NCBI GenBank assembly: GCA_002313415.1
Contig: DCBH01000006.1
Location: 1 to 15,947 of the forward strand
Direction: 5' to 3'
Length of the DNA: 15,947 bases
Origin: Flavobacteriales bacterium UBA1112
Lineage (GTDB): Bacteria; Bacteroidota; Bacteroidia; Flavobacteriales_D; Sanyastnellaceae
Positions within the stretch are counted from its first letter, which is position 1; each line of letters opens with the position of its first letter. This document shows positions 7,616-15,589 of the stretch, piece after piece. The position numbers and the translations under genes were made by a program. The notes beneath the pieces are model-generated. The model saw only the letters and a program-made list of their open reading frames with translations, was not told the DNA's origin and did not search any database.

Positions 7616-8818
7616 TCAGTGGTCTCGTCGACCAGGATACCGTTTCAAAGCGGCTTCAAGACATTCTACCGCACGCTCAATCAATTCAACATCGAGCACA
7701 TACGCAATTCGCACTTGTGTCTTTCCCAAACCTGGGGTTGCGTAGAATCCAGCAGCGGGTGCCAGCATCACCGTGTCACCATTCAAATCAAAATGCTCCA
7801 ACATCCATTGGCAAAACGAATCCGCATTGTCGATGGGCAACTCGCAAACGGCATAAAAGGCACCCCCTGGCATCGGCACACTGACTCCCTGTATGGCACG
7901 CAAGCCTTCCACCAGAGCGTTGCGCCGAGCAACATACGTCGACCTCACTTCTTCAAAGTAGGCCACCGAAGTCGCCAGGGCCGCTTCCGAAGCTACTTGA
8001 GCCAAGGTCGGAGGTGAAAGACGCGCCATGGCAAACTTCATGGCTGCCGAATGCACCTCTCGATTTTTGGTGACCATGGCACCTACCCGAGCACCACACA
8101 TGCTGTAGCGCTTGGAAACACTATCCACAAGGACCACGTTCTCTTCCAATCCCGACAATTGCATGACCGATTTGGGCTTGGCCCCGTCGTAGCAAAACTC
8201 GCGGTAAACCTCGTCGGCAAACAGATACAAGTCGTGGTCCTTGACCAATTGAGCTAGAGCATCTAAGGATTCTGACCCGTAGACTGTTCCTGTGGGATTG
8301 CCGGGATTGCATATCAAAATGGCCTTGGTCTTTTCGGTGATTTGAGCAGCAAATTCGGCGATTGGAGGAAGGGCAAACCCTTGGTCAAGGTGTGCTGTTA
8401 CAGGCACAACCTCAACACCAGCCATTTGGGCAAATCCATTGTAATTGGCATAAAATGGTTCTGGGATGATGACTTGATCCCCGGGGTCAAGACAGGACAT
8501 GAAAGCAAAAATCAAAGCCTCGGACCCCCCGGTGGTGACCAAAATGTCGTCCGCCTGGACATCCACTTGGACACTTTGATAATACTTCGCCAACCCCTCG
8601 CGATAGGATGCAAAGCCTTCACTTGGGCTGTATTCAATCACGGTGCGATTGTCCTGACGAACCGCATCCAAGGCGAGCTGAGGAGAATCAATGTCTGGTT
8701 GACCGATGTTCAAGTGAATCACACGCTTACCTGCGGCCTTGGCCGCTGTGGCGAATGGAGCGAGTTTGCGGATGGGGCTGTCAGGCATGTTTTGCCCCTT
8801 CGTACTGATGACTGGCAT
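7616..8818 (-). CDS. PLP-dependent class I/II aminotransferase
   Basis: This 400-residue protein is a fold-type I aminotransferase of the AspC-like class I/II group. NPGNPTG (171-177) holds the Asn that contacts PLP; ADEVY (201-205) supplies the Asp that pairs with the pyridine nitrogen and the following Tyr; Lys236 in DSVSKRYSMCGAR is the expected Schiff-base lysine; Arg370 in VRIAYV is the usual substrate carboxylate-binding arginine. The N-terminal part (HLNIGQPD, SPSEGFASYREGLAKYY) is also typical. The amino-acid substrate cannot be read from sequence; aspartate, aromatic or alanine-type activity are all possible. The ATG lies 3 bases after the acetyltransferase stop, so the two are very likely co-transcribed. 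No terminator is visible in the 90 bases after its stop. Confidence 0.95.
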   Translation of the reverse strand: MPVISTKGQNMPDSPIRKLAPFATAAKAAGKRVIHLNIGQPDIDSPQLALDAVRQDNRTVIEYSPSEGFASYREGLAKYYQSVQVDVQADDILVTTGGSEALIFAFMSCLDPGDQVIIPEPFYANYNGFAQMAGVEVVPVTAHLDQGFALPPIAEFAAQITEKTKAILICNPGNPTGTVYGSESLDALAQLVKDHDLYLFADEVYREFCYDGAKPKSVMQLSGLEENVVLVDSVSKRYSMCGARVGAMVTKNREVHSAAMKFAMARLSPPTLAQVASEAALATSVAYFEEVRSTYVARRNALVEGLRAIQGVSVPMPGGAFYAVCELPIDNADSFCQWMLEHFDLNGDTVMLAPAAGFYATPGLGKTQVRIAYVLDVELIERAVECLEAALKRYPGRRDH

Positions 8819-8821
8819 GGA

Positions 8822-9358
8822 TTAAAGATTCGAAACCGGGCGCGAAGATAGGTCGAGAGCCATGGTGCGATGTGGACCAATATCTGGGATTTCATAAGTG
8901 TCATTCAAAAATGCAAAGCCTTGCCTTTCGTAAAAACCGTAAGCCACCTGCCGTGCATCACACCAAAGCGCGTGGCGACCTTGTTTTTGAACCTCTTGCA
9001 CAGCTCTGGCAATCAGCGCGGCGCCTGCACCCCATCCCCGCGCCTCGGGCAGCGTGCCCATGACGCGAAGACGCAAGTCATCCCCTGGGCCCCAAGGCAC
9101 CTGCACACGCATACAATGTTGGTCAAACAAAGAGCACGCGCCGACCAACGTGCCCGGATGCCCGTGAAGTCGGATTCCCCATGAAAACTGGTTTTTCGTG
9201 AACGCGGCCAAATGGATGGCATGTTCAGCGTCGTCGATGTCAATCACGCAAGCCTCGGAACTCTCCTTGTGCTGCCAAAGGACGCGATGACGAAGCTCAC
9301 GAACGGCTTCCGAAACCACGCGCTCTACGTAAATCTCAGGTAGCACTACCTGACTCAT
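8822..9358 (-). CDS. GNAT family N-acetyltransferase
   Basis: A 178-residue single-domain acetyltransferase that would use acetyl-CoA. The acetyl-CoA pyrophosphate-binding loop is RGWGAG (107-112) after a beta strand reading LRVMGTL, and the C-terminal GNAT signature is ARQVAYGFYERQGF (135-148) followed by IPDIGPHRTM. The acceptor is unknown. The frame extends to 9379, but ATG at 9358 overlaps the stop of the upstream S4-domain gene as ATGA (9355-9358), the classic arrangement for translational coupling, so I choose that start. It is the middle gene of a three-gene set with the S4-domain protein and the aminotransferase. Confidence 0.92.
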   Translation of the reverse strand: MSQVVLPEIYVERVVSEAVRELRHRVLWQHKESSEACVIDIDDAEHAIHLAAFTKNQFSWGIRLHGHPGTLVGACSLFDQHCMRVQVPWGPGDDLRLRVMGTLPEARGWGAGAALIARAVQEVQKQGRHALWCDARQVAYGFYERQGFAFLNDTYEIPDIGPHRTMALDLSSRPVSNL

Positions 9359-9717
9359 GACTTGAACGCCTTTTCCCAATCCCTTCGATCGCGCTTGGTA
9401 GGACGACCCACGCCTTTGGGTCTATCCTTTTGTGCCAAACGAATCATCTCCAATTTTTCTTTTTCCTCTGGCTTCGTTACATCTCGCATGTAATCAGAAA
9501 CCAAAGCCGCACCCACTCGACTGCGAGGAAAAGACAAGACTTCGTAACTGAATGTAACGGCTCCTTTTCTCACATTCACAACCTCTCTGACTTTGACTTC
9601 ACGAGCGGGCTTCACCACTTTTCCTTCTACGAACACTTTGCCCTCTCTGCAATGTTGGCTCGCCATCGAACGCGTTTTGAATGCCCGAACTGCCCATAAA
9701 TATTTGTCGACTCTCAT
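9355..9717 (-). CDS. hslR: S4-domain RNA-binding protein, Hsp15-like
   Basis: A small basic protein of 120 residues. Residues about 1-50 form an S4 RNA-binding domain (MRVDKYLWAVRAFKTRSMAS, then GKVFVEGKVVKPAREVKVRE), which matches the Hsp15/HslR family. The C-terminal third is strongly charged (EEKEKLEMIRLAQKDRPKG, then GRPTKRDRRDW), as in that family. In E. coli Hsp15 binds 50S subunits that still carry peptidyl-tRNA after premature dissociation and helps recycle them; the same role here is inferred from family membership. It is the first gene of a coupled set; its stop overlaps the acetyltransferase start by four bases. The 120 bases upstream (9718-9837) hold no gene and no promoter box I can defend. 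Confidence 0.88.
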   Translation of the reverse strand: MRVDKYLWAVRAFKTRSMASQHCREGKVFVEGKVVKPAREVKVREVVNVRKGAVTFSYEVLSFPRSRVGAALVSDYMRDVTKPEEKEKLEMIRLAQKDRPKGVGRPTKRDRRDWEKAFKS

Positions 9718-9837
9718 GTTGTTGCGAGATTTCCATCTCTGACCGAATTCGAAAACTGCATTCCAATCTTGCGAAATGTTGATCCAATTGGATTGAGAAA
9801 GTGATGCTCTACCAAAGTTGACTTGGCCATAGATCTT

Positions 9838-12354
9838 CTAAAGTTCGACAATGATGCCCAATCCGGGCAGCAGTGACCCGGCGGTCGCAGAGATAAAACG
9901 AGCGTCGTAAAACCCCGGGTTTTCCGCCGATGGAATGGGGCGCCCAGTCGAAGGGTCACGAATCACGTCAAGTTGATCTTGTTGAGGAGGAACGGCTGAA
10001 GTCAAATTTTGTAGATCGGCAAACACATCGATGGACCAGGTGTCAAAAAACCACTTGTGATCGATTCTCAAATCAACTTGATGAAAGGCGCCATTGCGTT
10101 CCGCATTCAGTAAGGCATAATTCGGAATCGGTCCATTGAACGTATCCCAATTCTCGATGGCGAGACTTTCATCCAATGCGACTGGTGTATACGGCAGCCC
10201 CCCACTAAACAACACTCGAATTCCCACTTCCCATCCATTGTCCCATTTCTTGCCCCCCGTGAGACTGACGATGTGCCTGTTGTCCCATGAACTTGGAACC
10301 CATGAATCCGTGCCCGCACCGGGGTTTTGATACTCACTCCTCACCAAGGTATATGCCAAGAGGCCATAGTATCCTCGATACAAACGCTGTTGAAGAAGCG
10401 CCTCAATGCCGTAGGCACGACCCTCCGCATCAAACGTGACTCTTTCATTCCCAACCACTCCGAAGTCCGCCCCCAGATTGGCCAAAGCAATGCCCGTCGT
10501 GGCACTGGCTGGTGAGCCTTCGTATCTTTTGTAGAACCCTTCAATTGAAATCGCTGCATTTCGAGAGGCAATCTCGCGTCGAATGCCCATCACAAGTTGA
10601 CGGTTGGTTGTATATCTCAACCCCTCGGACCAATTCAGTAAGGTGGATGTATTGTCCGATTCCAAACCAGCAAATCCAAGAATGGTATATGCAGGCAATT
10701 GGTGATATATGCCGGTATTTGCATTTACAGTCCATCCTGGCGCAAGCGACCATCTCGCCGACAAGCGCGGGCTGAATTGGTCGAAGGGATTTGCCAAAGC
10801 AGAAGTGTTGAATAACCTCAAATCTTGGGCGGCTTCGAGCAGGACGGCCCCATCAAATCTGATCCCTGCAGACAGGGTACAACGGTTGTCCAGAAAAGCG
10901 CGGGATGCCTGAGCAAACCCGCCGTATTTGGCCATGTTGAATTCGGATCCAAATGAAACATTGACGTTGCCTAGGTTGGGGTCATAGACGACGTTGCGTG
11001 TGCGGTTGTTGTATCGCGCGTATTCAGCATTGATGCCACCACTTAACCGCCAATCATTTGGCAAATTTCGAAAGCGTTCAGCGCGAAATTTGTTTTCGAT
11101 TTCCTGACTTAAATAATCCAACGTTCTCGACAAGTCAACATCGTTGTTGACATGCTTGTAGGCTGAGTTATTCAGCATATTTCGACTCAAAACGAAGGTC
11201 CACTTTCCATCCTCCATGTAGCGATCCCACTTCAATCCCTGCATGTAATTCCATTGCTCCGATATGGGAAGGGCGTCAAGAATCGCCACTTGATTGAGGT
11301 AATTGGGCACAGTGGTATCGGAAGCCAAATTCAGATTCAGCTCAAAATCATCCAACGCGCCCAATCCAAGTAAAGTCACGGCATTTTTATCGTTCGGACG
11401 CCACGTCCACTTGTATTGGTAGTCATTGTAAATGGGTAAAAACGGCAATCCAATGACTTCAAACAACAATTGCAAATAACTGCGACGTACGCTCGCAATC
11501 AAGCTGCTATTGTCCCCTGTGGGTCCTTCAAGCGTGATGCCCACGTCGCTGGTACCAAGCACTGCATTGGCTGTCCATTGATCGGATCGTGGATCCTTGA
11601 ACCGGAACTCCATCACACTACTCAGGGCATTGCCGCGGGAAGCGGGAAACGCGCCGGCGTAAAAATCTACCCTTTCAACAAGATCGACATTGATCATTCC
11701 CACAGGTCCCCCGCTTGCACCTTGTGTCGCAAAGTGATTGATGTTTGGAATCTCAATGCCATCGAGGTAAAATCGATTCTCATTAGGAGCACCACCGCGA
11801 ATCACGATGTCATTTCGAAAGCTAGGTATGGCGGCCACACCAGGCAAAGAACGCAAGGCGCGACTGATGTCTCTACCACCACCGGGATTGCGCTTGATTT
11901 CGTTGGTGCCAATGCTTCGAACACTCAATGGAGCCTCTTCCAAGGTGCCGCGAGAAGATGCCACAACCTCTGCAGCTTCCACAGCAATGGCGGCTTTACT
12001 CAAAACCACATTCACAACGGCAGGGCGGGCAGGAGTGGTTTCAATTTCAAAAATTGTCTCTGCCGTGTAACCGAGGAAAGACACAACCAAGTTTTGGACC
12101 CCTGAAGGCACCCCTTCAAGGCGATAGGTCCCGTCCACATTGGTGACAGTTCCCGCGGTTTGACCCTGAAGGACAACCGAGGCAAAGGGCATAGGAGCAT
12201 TGGTGCTCTCGTCAACGACCTTTCCGAGAATTGCACAGCGTCCTGGCAACGTTTGAGCACTGATCGAAGTGACTCCCAAAAAAAGGGCGCAAAAGACCAT
12301 AAATCGAGCACGAGATGAATTTTGCAATACACGAGCGTTTAACGAGTGTGTCAA
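9838..12354 (-). CDS. TonB-dependent outer-membrane receptor with carboxypeptidase-regulatory-like N-terminal domain
   Basis: The 838-residue product is an outer-membrane receptor energised by TonB. After a signal peptide (ending about ISA33) comes a CarboxypepD_reg-like domain (about 42-118; GKVVDESTNAPMPFASVVL, then GTYRLEGVPSG), a plug domain (about 135-250; ISRALRSLPGV, IRGGAPNENRFYLDGIEI) and a beta-barrel to the end, closing with GLGIIVEL. The length fits the family. It is not a typical SusC: no SusD gene is adjacent and the protein is shorter than usual SusC proteins, so the cargo is unknown. Start: the frame begins at a TTG (12354), which gives an Arg-containing n-region before the hydrophobic core. 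The first ATG is at 12300 and would leave a signal peptide with no basic residue. Both are possible; the longer form is preferred. The dnaX stop is 39 bases upstream. Confidence 0.92.
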   Translation of the reverse strand: MTHSLNARVLQNSSRARFMVFCALFLGVTSISAQTLPGRCAILGKVVDESTNAPMPFASVVLQGQTAGTVTNVDGTYRLEGVPSGVQNLVVSFLGYTAETIFEIETTPARPAVVNVVLSKAAIAVEAAEVVASSRGTLEEAPLSVRSIGTNEIKRNPGGGRDISRALRSLPGVAAIPSFRNDIVIRGGAPNENRFYLDGIEIPNINHFATQGASGGPVGMINVDLVERVDFYAGAFPASRGNALSSVMEFRFKDPRSDQWTANAVLGTSDVGITLEGPTGDNSSLIASVRRSYLQLLFEVIGLPFLPIYNDYQYKWTWRPNDKNAVTLLGLGALDDFELNLNLASDTTVPNYLNQVAILDALPISEQWNYMQGLKWDRYMEDGKWTFVLSRNMLNNSAYKHVNNDVDLSRTLDYLSQEIENKFRAERFRNLPNDWRLSGGINAEYARYNNRTRNVVYDPNLGNVNVSFGSEFNMAKYGGFAQASRAFLDNRCTLSAGIRFDGAVLLEAAQDLRLFNTSALANPFDQFSPRLSARWSLAPGWTVNANTGIYHQLPAYTILGFAGLESDNTSTLLNWSEGLRYTTNRQLVMGIRREIASRNAAISIEGFYKRYEGSPASATTGIALANLGADFGVVGNERVTFDAEGRAYGIEALLQQRLYRGYYGLLAYTLVRSEYQNPGAGTDSWVPSSWDNRHIVSLTGGKKWDNGWEVGIRVLFSGGLPYTPVALDESLAIENWDTFNGPIPNYALLNAERNGAFHQVDLRIDHKWFFDTWSIDVFADLQNLTSAVPPQQDQLDVIRDPSTGRPIPSAENPGFYDARFISATAGSLLPGLGIIVEL

Positions 12355-12393
12355 GCAAACCCAAAAATCAAATGAAATGTTCTCACTTGGAAT

Positions 12394-14229
12394 TCAACCC
12401 AAATCCAAGTCCAACGCCTTTCGCAACTTGTCCAACGACGGGTTTTTCGCCACCATCAACTCATAACGATCCTTGTCTGACAGGAAGGCCTTTCGCTCCT
12501 GCAGGGTCTGCTCTTTCATTTCAAGACGAAGTTCGAGGCCGGCATTTTTCAAACTTGTCTTTAAATAAATCAGTACGTCCGATTTCAGTCCATCCATCTG
12601 TTCGCGCTGAAGAGGGTTGTTGACCGTATACACGACTTGATGTCCTTGCAGCCGCGGGGCTTCGAGGGACATGGTGGCCGTCAAGGCAAGACGGTCTTCA
12701 TCGCGCAGCTTCTCCACAAATCCCTTCCATGCCTGATTTAAGGCCTCGGGGGTGACCTCATTGTTCCATGTGGGATCAATCAAGTCACGGGGATTGGGGA
12801 TGACTTTTGCTACATCGTTTTTCACTTTGATGCTGCCTGTGTTGGCTACAACTTGCTGCTTGGCCCTTCGCAAACCAGCTGCTCGAGGCACATGAGGTGA
12901 TTTGCTCGAATCAGACACTTTTGTTCCCCCCTGCGAAGCTTTCAATTTGTCGTTCGTGGGATCGGGCTTTGGCACCTCAACCCCATGGGACATTGGGACA
13001 GAAACAATCGGCTTCTCAGTCTCAGGAGTTGCCGGATTGTCCAATTCAGCAGACAAATCGGATGGAGCAGATGGCATTGATTTTGCCGGAAGTTCAGACT
13101 TCGCAGCGATTTGGCTGGCAGCCGGCGTCGCAGCCTGAGGAACCATCAGCCCCGCGTCAAGACTTTTTTTTTTGAGCACCTCGTGAGAACAAATTTGCAT
13201 GAGGGTCAATTCGACGAGCAATCGTTGATGCTGCGAACCTCGGTATTCCACATCTGCTTTATTCAACGCCTCCAAGCCTCCCACGAGAAAGAACAAATCT
13301 GCACGCAATGCTTGATTCCTGAACTTGTCCTTCACATCGTCTGTGGCTTCCAACAATTTCAGTGTCTGTTCATCTCTACAGACCATCAAATTGCGAAGGT
13401 GATTGGCCCACCCCGTGATAAAATGATGGGCATCAAAGCCTTTTGCCATGACGTCATTAAACAGCAGCATGGCTCCTGGGATGTCACTTGACAAGGCCTG
13501 ATCTGTAACCGCAAAATACGTGTCGTGATCTAGAACGTGCAATTGTTCCGTCACCCCTTGGTATGTTAATTTTTTCCCTGAGAATGCAACGAGTTGGTCA
13601 AACATAGACAACGCATCTCGCAAGGCGCCGTCGGCTTTTTGTGCGATGACGTGTAAAGCCTCTTCCTCTGCATCAACGCCCTCCTTTGCTGCAATGTGTT
13701 GGAGGTGTTTGACCGCATCAGGTACTGCGATGCGGTGAAAATCGAAAATTTGGCAACGAGATAAAATCGTGGGGAGAATTTTGTGTTTTTCAGTGGTCGC
13801 CAGGATGAATACAGCGTGCGCTGGAGGCTCCTCCAAGGTTTTTAAGAATGCATTGAATGCAGCCTGGCTAAGCATGTGTACCTCGTCGATGATGTAAACT
13901 TTGTATTTGCCTTGTTGCGGTGGGATGCGCACCTGGTCTACAATGCTTCGAATGTCTTCGACTTTGTTGTTGGAGGCTGCATCGAGCTCAAAAACGTTGA
14001 AGGCCATTGCCTCGTCTTGAGCATCAAAACCATTGATGGCTCGTGCAAAAATTCTTGCAGACGTGGTCTTGCCCACTCCCCTTGGACCACAGAATAAATA
14101 AGCCTGAGCGATCTGATTTGAGGCAATGCTCTGCTGCAACGTTTGGGTGATTCCAGACTGACCCACGACAGCGTCCCATGCTTGAGGACGATATTTCCGG
14201 GCACTGACGAGATAGGGCTGATCACTCAT
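12394..14229 (-). CDS. dnaX: DNA polymerase III tau (and possibly gamma) subunit
   Basis: A 611-residue DnaX, the AAA+ motor subunit of the clamp loader that opens and loads the beta clamp. Walker A is GPRGVGKT (48-55), Walker B IIDEVH (113-118), with FNAFLKTLEEPP and the sensor segment ATTEKHKILPTILSRCQ following, so domains I-II are intact. Domain III ends near residue 352. A Pro/Ser/Lys-rich linker runs to about 480 and the C-terminal region closes with ELMVAKNPSLDKLRKALDL. The usual zinc-binding cysteines between Walker A and the ELDAASNN motif are absent. A ten-A run at codons 353-356 may produce a short gamma form. Start: ATG at 14229 gives the family-typical MSDQPYLVSARKYRP; an upstream in-frame ATG at 14268 would add 13 atypical residues. 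The gene is divergent from rpsF. Confidence 0.97.
   Translation of the reverse strand: MSDQPYLVSARKYRPQAWDAVVGQSGITQTLQQSIASNQIAQAYLFCGPRGVGKTTSARIFARAINGFDAQDEAMAFNVFELDAASNNKVEDIRSIVDQVRIPPQQGKYKVYIIDEVHMLSQAAFNAFLKTLEEPPAHAVFILATTEKHKILPTILSRCQIFDFHRIAVPDAVKHLQHIAAKEGVDAEEEALHVIAQKADGALRDALSMFDQLVAFSGKKLTYQGVTEQLHVLDHDTYFAVTDQALSSDIPGAMLLFNDVMAKGFDAHHFITGWANHLRNLMVCRDEQTLKLLEATDDVKDKFRNQALRADLFFLVGGLEALNKADVEYRGSQHQRLLVELTLMQICSHEVLKKKSLDAGLMVPQAATPAASQIAAKSELPAKSMPSAPSDLSAELDNPATPETEKPIVSVPMSHGVEVPKPDPTNDKLKASQGGTKVSDSSKSPHVPRAAGLRRAKQQVVANTGSIKVKNDVAKVIPNPRDLIDPTWNNEVTPEALNQAWKGFVEKLRDEDRLALTATMSLEAPRLQGHQVVYTVNNPLQREQMDGLKSDVLIYLKTSLKNAGLELRLEMKEQTLQERKAFLSDKDRYELMVAKNPSLDKLRKALDLDLG
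13164..13173 (-). promoter_or_regulatory. Ten-A slippery run inside dnaX
   Basis: The coding strand reads CTC followed by ten A and then GTCTTGACG; in frame this is Leu-Lys-Lys-Lys-Ser-Leu-Asp. If one A is added in the RNA, or the ribosome slips -1, translation gives Lys-Ser and stops at TGA (13159-13157), a product of about 357 residues. If one A is lost, or the ribosome slips +1, it stops at TGA (13148-13146), giving about 360 residues. Both products would contain domains I-III and lack the tau-specific part. This is the longest homopolymer I see in the window. The function as a slippage site is inferred. Confidence 0.55.
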
Positions 14230-14312
14230 GAGATTGCGAATATCGCTCCCTCTGCCTTGGAAGGCCAAACGTGTTTATTCACAACGAATCCCCAGGTTTG
14301 GGCTTGTTAATG

Positions 14313-14343
14313 TTGGTTTTCAGAGTTGTGCAATGTATTTTTG
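14313..14343 (+). promoter_or_regulatory. Promoter of the rpsF-rpsR-rplI operon
   Basis: TATTTTTG at 14336-14343 is an exact match to the Bacteroidota primary sigma factor -7 consensus TAnnTTTG. A TTG at 14313-14315 sits 20 bases upstream, a fitting place for the -33 element. Transcription would begin near 14350, leaving a leader of about 20 bases before the rpsF ATG. No Shine-Dalgarno sequence is seen; the leader is A/T rich. The start site is predicted, not measured. Confidence 0.55.
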
Positions 14344-14368
14344 CGCCCCATTAATTAACAACGTTCAC

Positions 14369-14743
14369 ATGAATCGTTACGAAACTGTTTTCATTATGAC
14401 TCCCGTGCTATCTGCTGAGCAGGTGGCGGAAACAGTGTCGAAATTCCGTGCATTTGTGACTGAAAAGGGCGGCAAGGTCGTCCATGAGGATGCATGGGGG
14501 TTGCGAAAGTTGGCCTATCCCATTCAAAAGAAGTCTACGGGCTTTTACCATTTGATGGAGTTTGAAGCCGACGGCAGTGCAATCCTGCCTTTCGAGACTG
14601 AGTTCCGCCGCGACGAGCGCATCATTCGATTCCTCACCACGAAGATGGACAAACATCACATCGCTTACGCCGAGGGTCGTCGCAACAAGTCTAACCGCCA
14701 GAAAGCGGCCCCTGCAGAAGCAGAGGGCACCGCTCAGGCCTAA
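14369..14743 (+). CDS. rpsF: 30S ribosomal protein S6
   Basis: A 124-residue ribosomal protein S6, which binds with S18 on the platform of the 30S subunit. The N-terminus MNRYETVFIMTPVLS, the WGLRKLAYPIQKKSTGFYHLMEF stretch (split here by position: WGLRKLAYP near 43-51, then KKSTGFYHL) and FRRDERIIRFL are typical. The tail (about 110-124) is Ala/Glu rich, as often in S6. The frame stays open upstream to 14228, but ATG at 14369 gives the standard N-terminus and lies just after the predicted promoter. It is the first gene of the operon with rpsR 11 bases downstream; there is no ssb or priB between them, unlike in many other bacteria. Confidence 0.98.
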   Translation: MNRYETVFIMTPVLSAEQVAETVSKFRAFVTEKGGKVVHEDAWGLRKLAYPIQKKSTGFYHLMEFEADGSAILPFETEFRRDERIIRFLTTKMDKHHIAYAEGRRNKSNRQKAAPAEAEGTAQA

Positions 14744-14754
14744 TCTCAACCGAT

Positions 14755-15018
14755 ATGGCAGATAAGAAAGTTCGCTACCTGAACCCCATTGACATCGAGA
14801 CGAAAGCTGAGCGGTACTGCCGCTTTCGCAAAAAAGGAATCAAATACATCGATTACAAGGACGGTGATTTCTTGTTGATGTTGTGCAACCCTCAGGGCAA
14901 AATTTTGCCGCGTCGGTTGACAGGCACCAGCCTCAAATACCAGCGTAAAGCCTCGCAGGCCATCAAAAAGGCCCGTCACCTGGCATTGTTGCCTTACGTC
15001 GCTGACAACCTCCGTTAA
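14755..15018 (+). CDS. rpsR: 30S ribosomal protein S18
   Basis: An 87-residue S18, the binding partner of S6 in the small subunit. The conserved core reads LPRRLTGTSLKYQRKASQAI followed by KKARHLALLPY, which is the S18 signature and RNA-binding helix-turn-helix. The N-terminal part holds YCRFRKKGIKYIDYKD. The length is normal. It sits between rpsF (11-base gap) and rplI (11-base gap), so the three are one transcription unit. The spacers contain no Shine-Dalgarno sequence. Confidence 0.98.
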   Translation: MADKKVRYLNPIDIETKAERYCRFRKKGIKYIDYKDGDFLLMLCNPQGKILPRRLTGTSLKYQRKASQAIKKARHLALLPYVADNLR

Positions 15019-15029
15019 TTCCCATTGCC

Positions 15030-15476
15030 ATGAACATCATTCTCAAGCAAGACGTGGAGTTGCTCGGCAGCAAGTTTGACGTCGTGACTGTCAAAGACGG
15101 TTATGCTCGCAATTTTCTCATTCCCCAAGGTTTGGCTGTGGCCGCGACCACTTCCAACATGAAGGTGAATGAGGAGGTGATTCGCCAACAAGCACACAAA
15201 GCCAACAAAGCCAAAGAAGCGGCAGATGCCATTGCTGCAAAACTGGAAGGCCTGAAACTTCAAATCGGAGCCAAGGCTGGGGAGAACGGAAAGATTTTCG
15301 GTTCTGTCAACTCGATTCAATTGGCTGATGCAATTCAAGGTGCGGGTTACGACATTGATCGCAAGCAGATTCATCTTTCGGACGACATCATCAAAGAGTT
15401 AGGTGATTACGAAGCGACCATCAAACTTCACAAAGAGGTAAGTATCACCGTAAAGTTCGAGGTGATTGCTGAATAG
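15030..15476 (+). CDS. rplI: 50S ribosomal protein L9
   Basis: A 148-residue L9 protein of the large subunit, of usual length. The N-terminal rRNA-binding domain has the L9 signature GSKFDVVTVKDGYARNFLIP (13-32). A long connecting helix rich in Lys, Ala and Glu follows (about 45-75), then the C-terminal domain (GKIFGSVNSIQLADAI). It is the last gene of the rpsF-rpsR-rplI operon and is followed at once by a strong intrinsic terminator. Confidence 0.98.
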   Translation: MNIILKQDVELLGSKFDVVTVKDGYARNFLIPQGLAVAATTSNMKVNEEVIRQQAHKANKAKEAADAIAAKLEGLKLQIGAKAGENGKIFGSVNSIQLADAIQGAGYDIDRKQIHLSDDIIKELGDYEATIKLHKEVSITVKFEVIAE

Positions 15477-15498
15477 AAATATCGTCTTGTAAATCCTC

Positions 15499-15526
15499 AA
15501 AAGCCCCGCACTTCGCGGGGCTTTTT
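15499..15526 (+). terminator. Intrinsic terminator of the rpsF-rpsR-rplI operon
   Basis: Arms 15499-15509 (AAAAGCCCCGC) and 15515-15525 (GCGGGGCTTTT) pair perfectly over 11 bp with a 5-base loop, and the 3' arm runs into a T tract ending at 15526. It begins 23 bases after the rplI stop. The A and T flanks make it potentially bidirectional, but no convergent gene is present. Confidence 0.92.
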
Positions 15527-15577
15527 GCTGCTTTACACTTCGTGCCACCGCAAGTCGTTCTCCCCCACTTTGCCTCC

Positions 15578-15585
15578 TACCTTTG
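15578..15585 (+). promoter_or_regulatory. Candidate -7 promoter box of uvrB
   Basis: TACCTTTG is an exact TAnnTTTG match lying only four bases before the uvrB ATG at 15590. In Bacteroidota the start of transcription lies a few bases past this box, so the mRNA would start at or next to the ATG. No good TTG -33 element is visible about 20 bases upstream, which lowers confidence. Chance occurrence is possible. Confidence 0.35.
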
Positions 15586-15589
15586 AGCC

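Noticed and set aside
9718..9837. Possible small gene between the receptor and the S4-domain gene
   Set aside because: Short frames here only continue as shadows into neighbouring genes; there is no recognisable product or start context.
9838..12354. Reading the TonB-dependent receptor as a SusC of a polysaccharide utilisation locus
   Set aside because: No SusD, glycoside hydrolase or sensor gene is nearby, and 838 residues is short for SusC.
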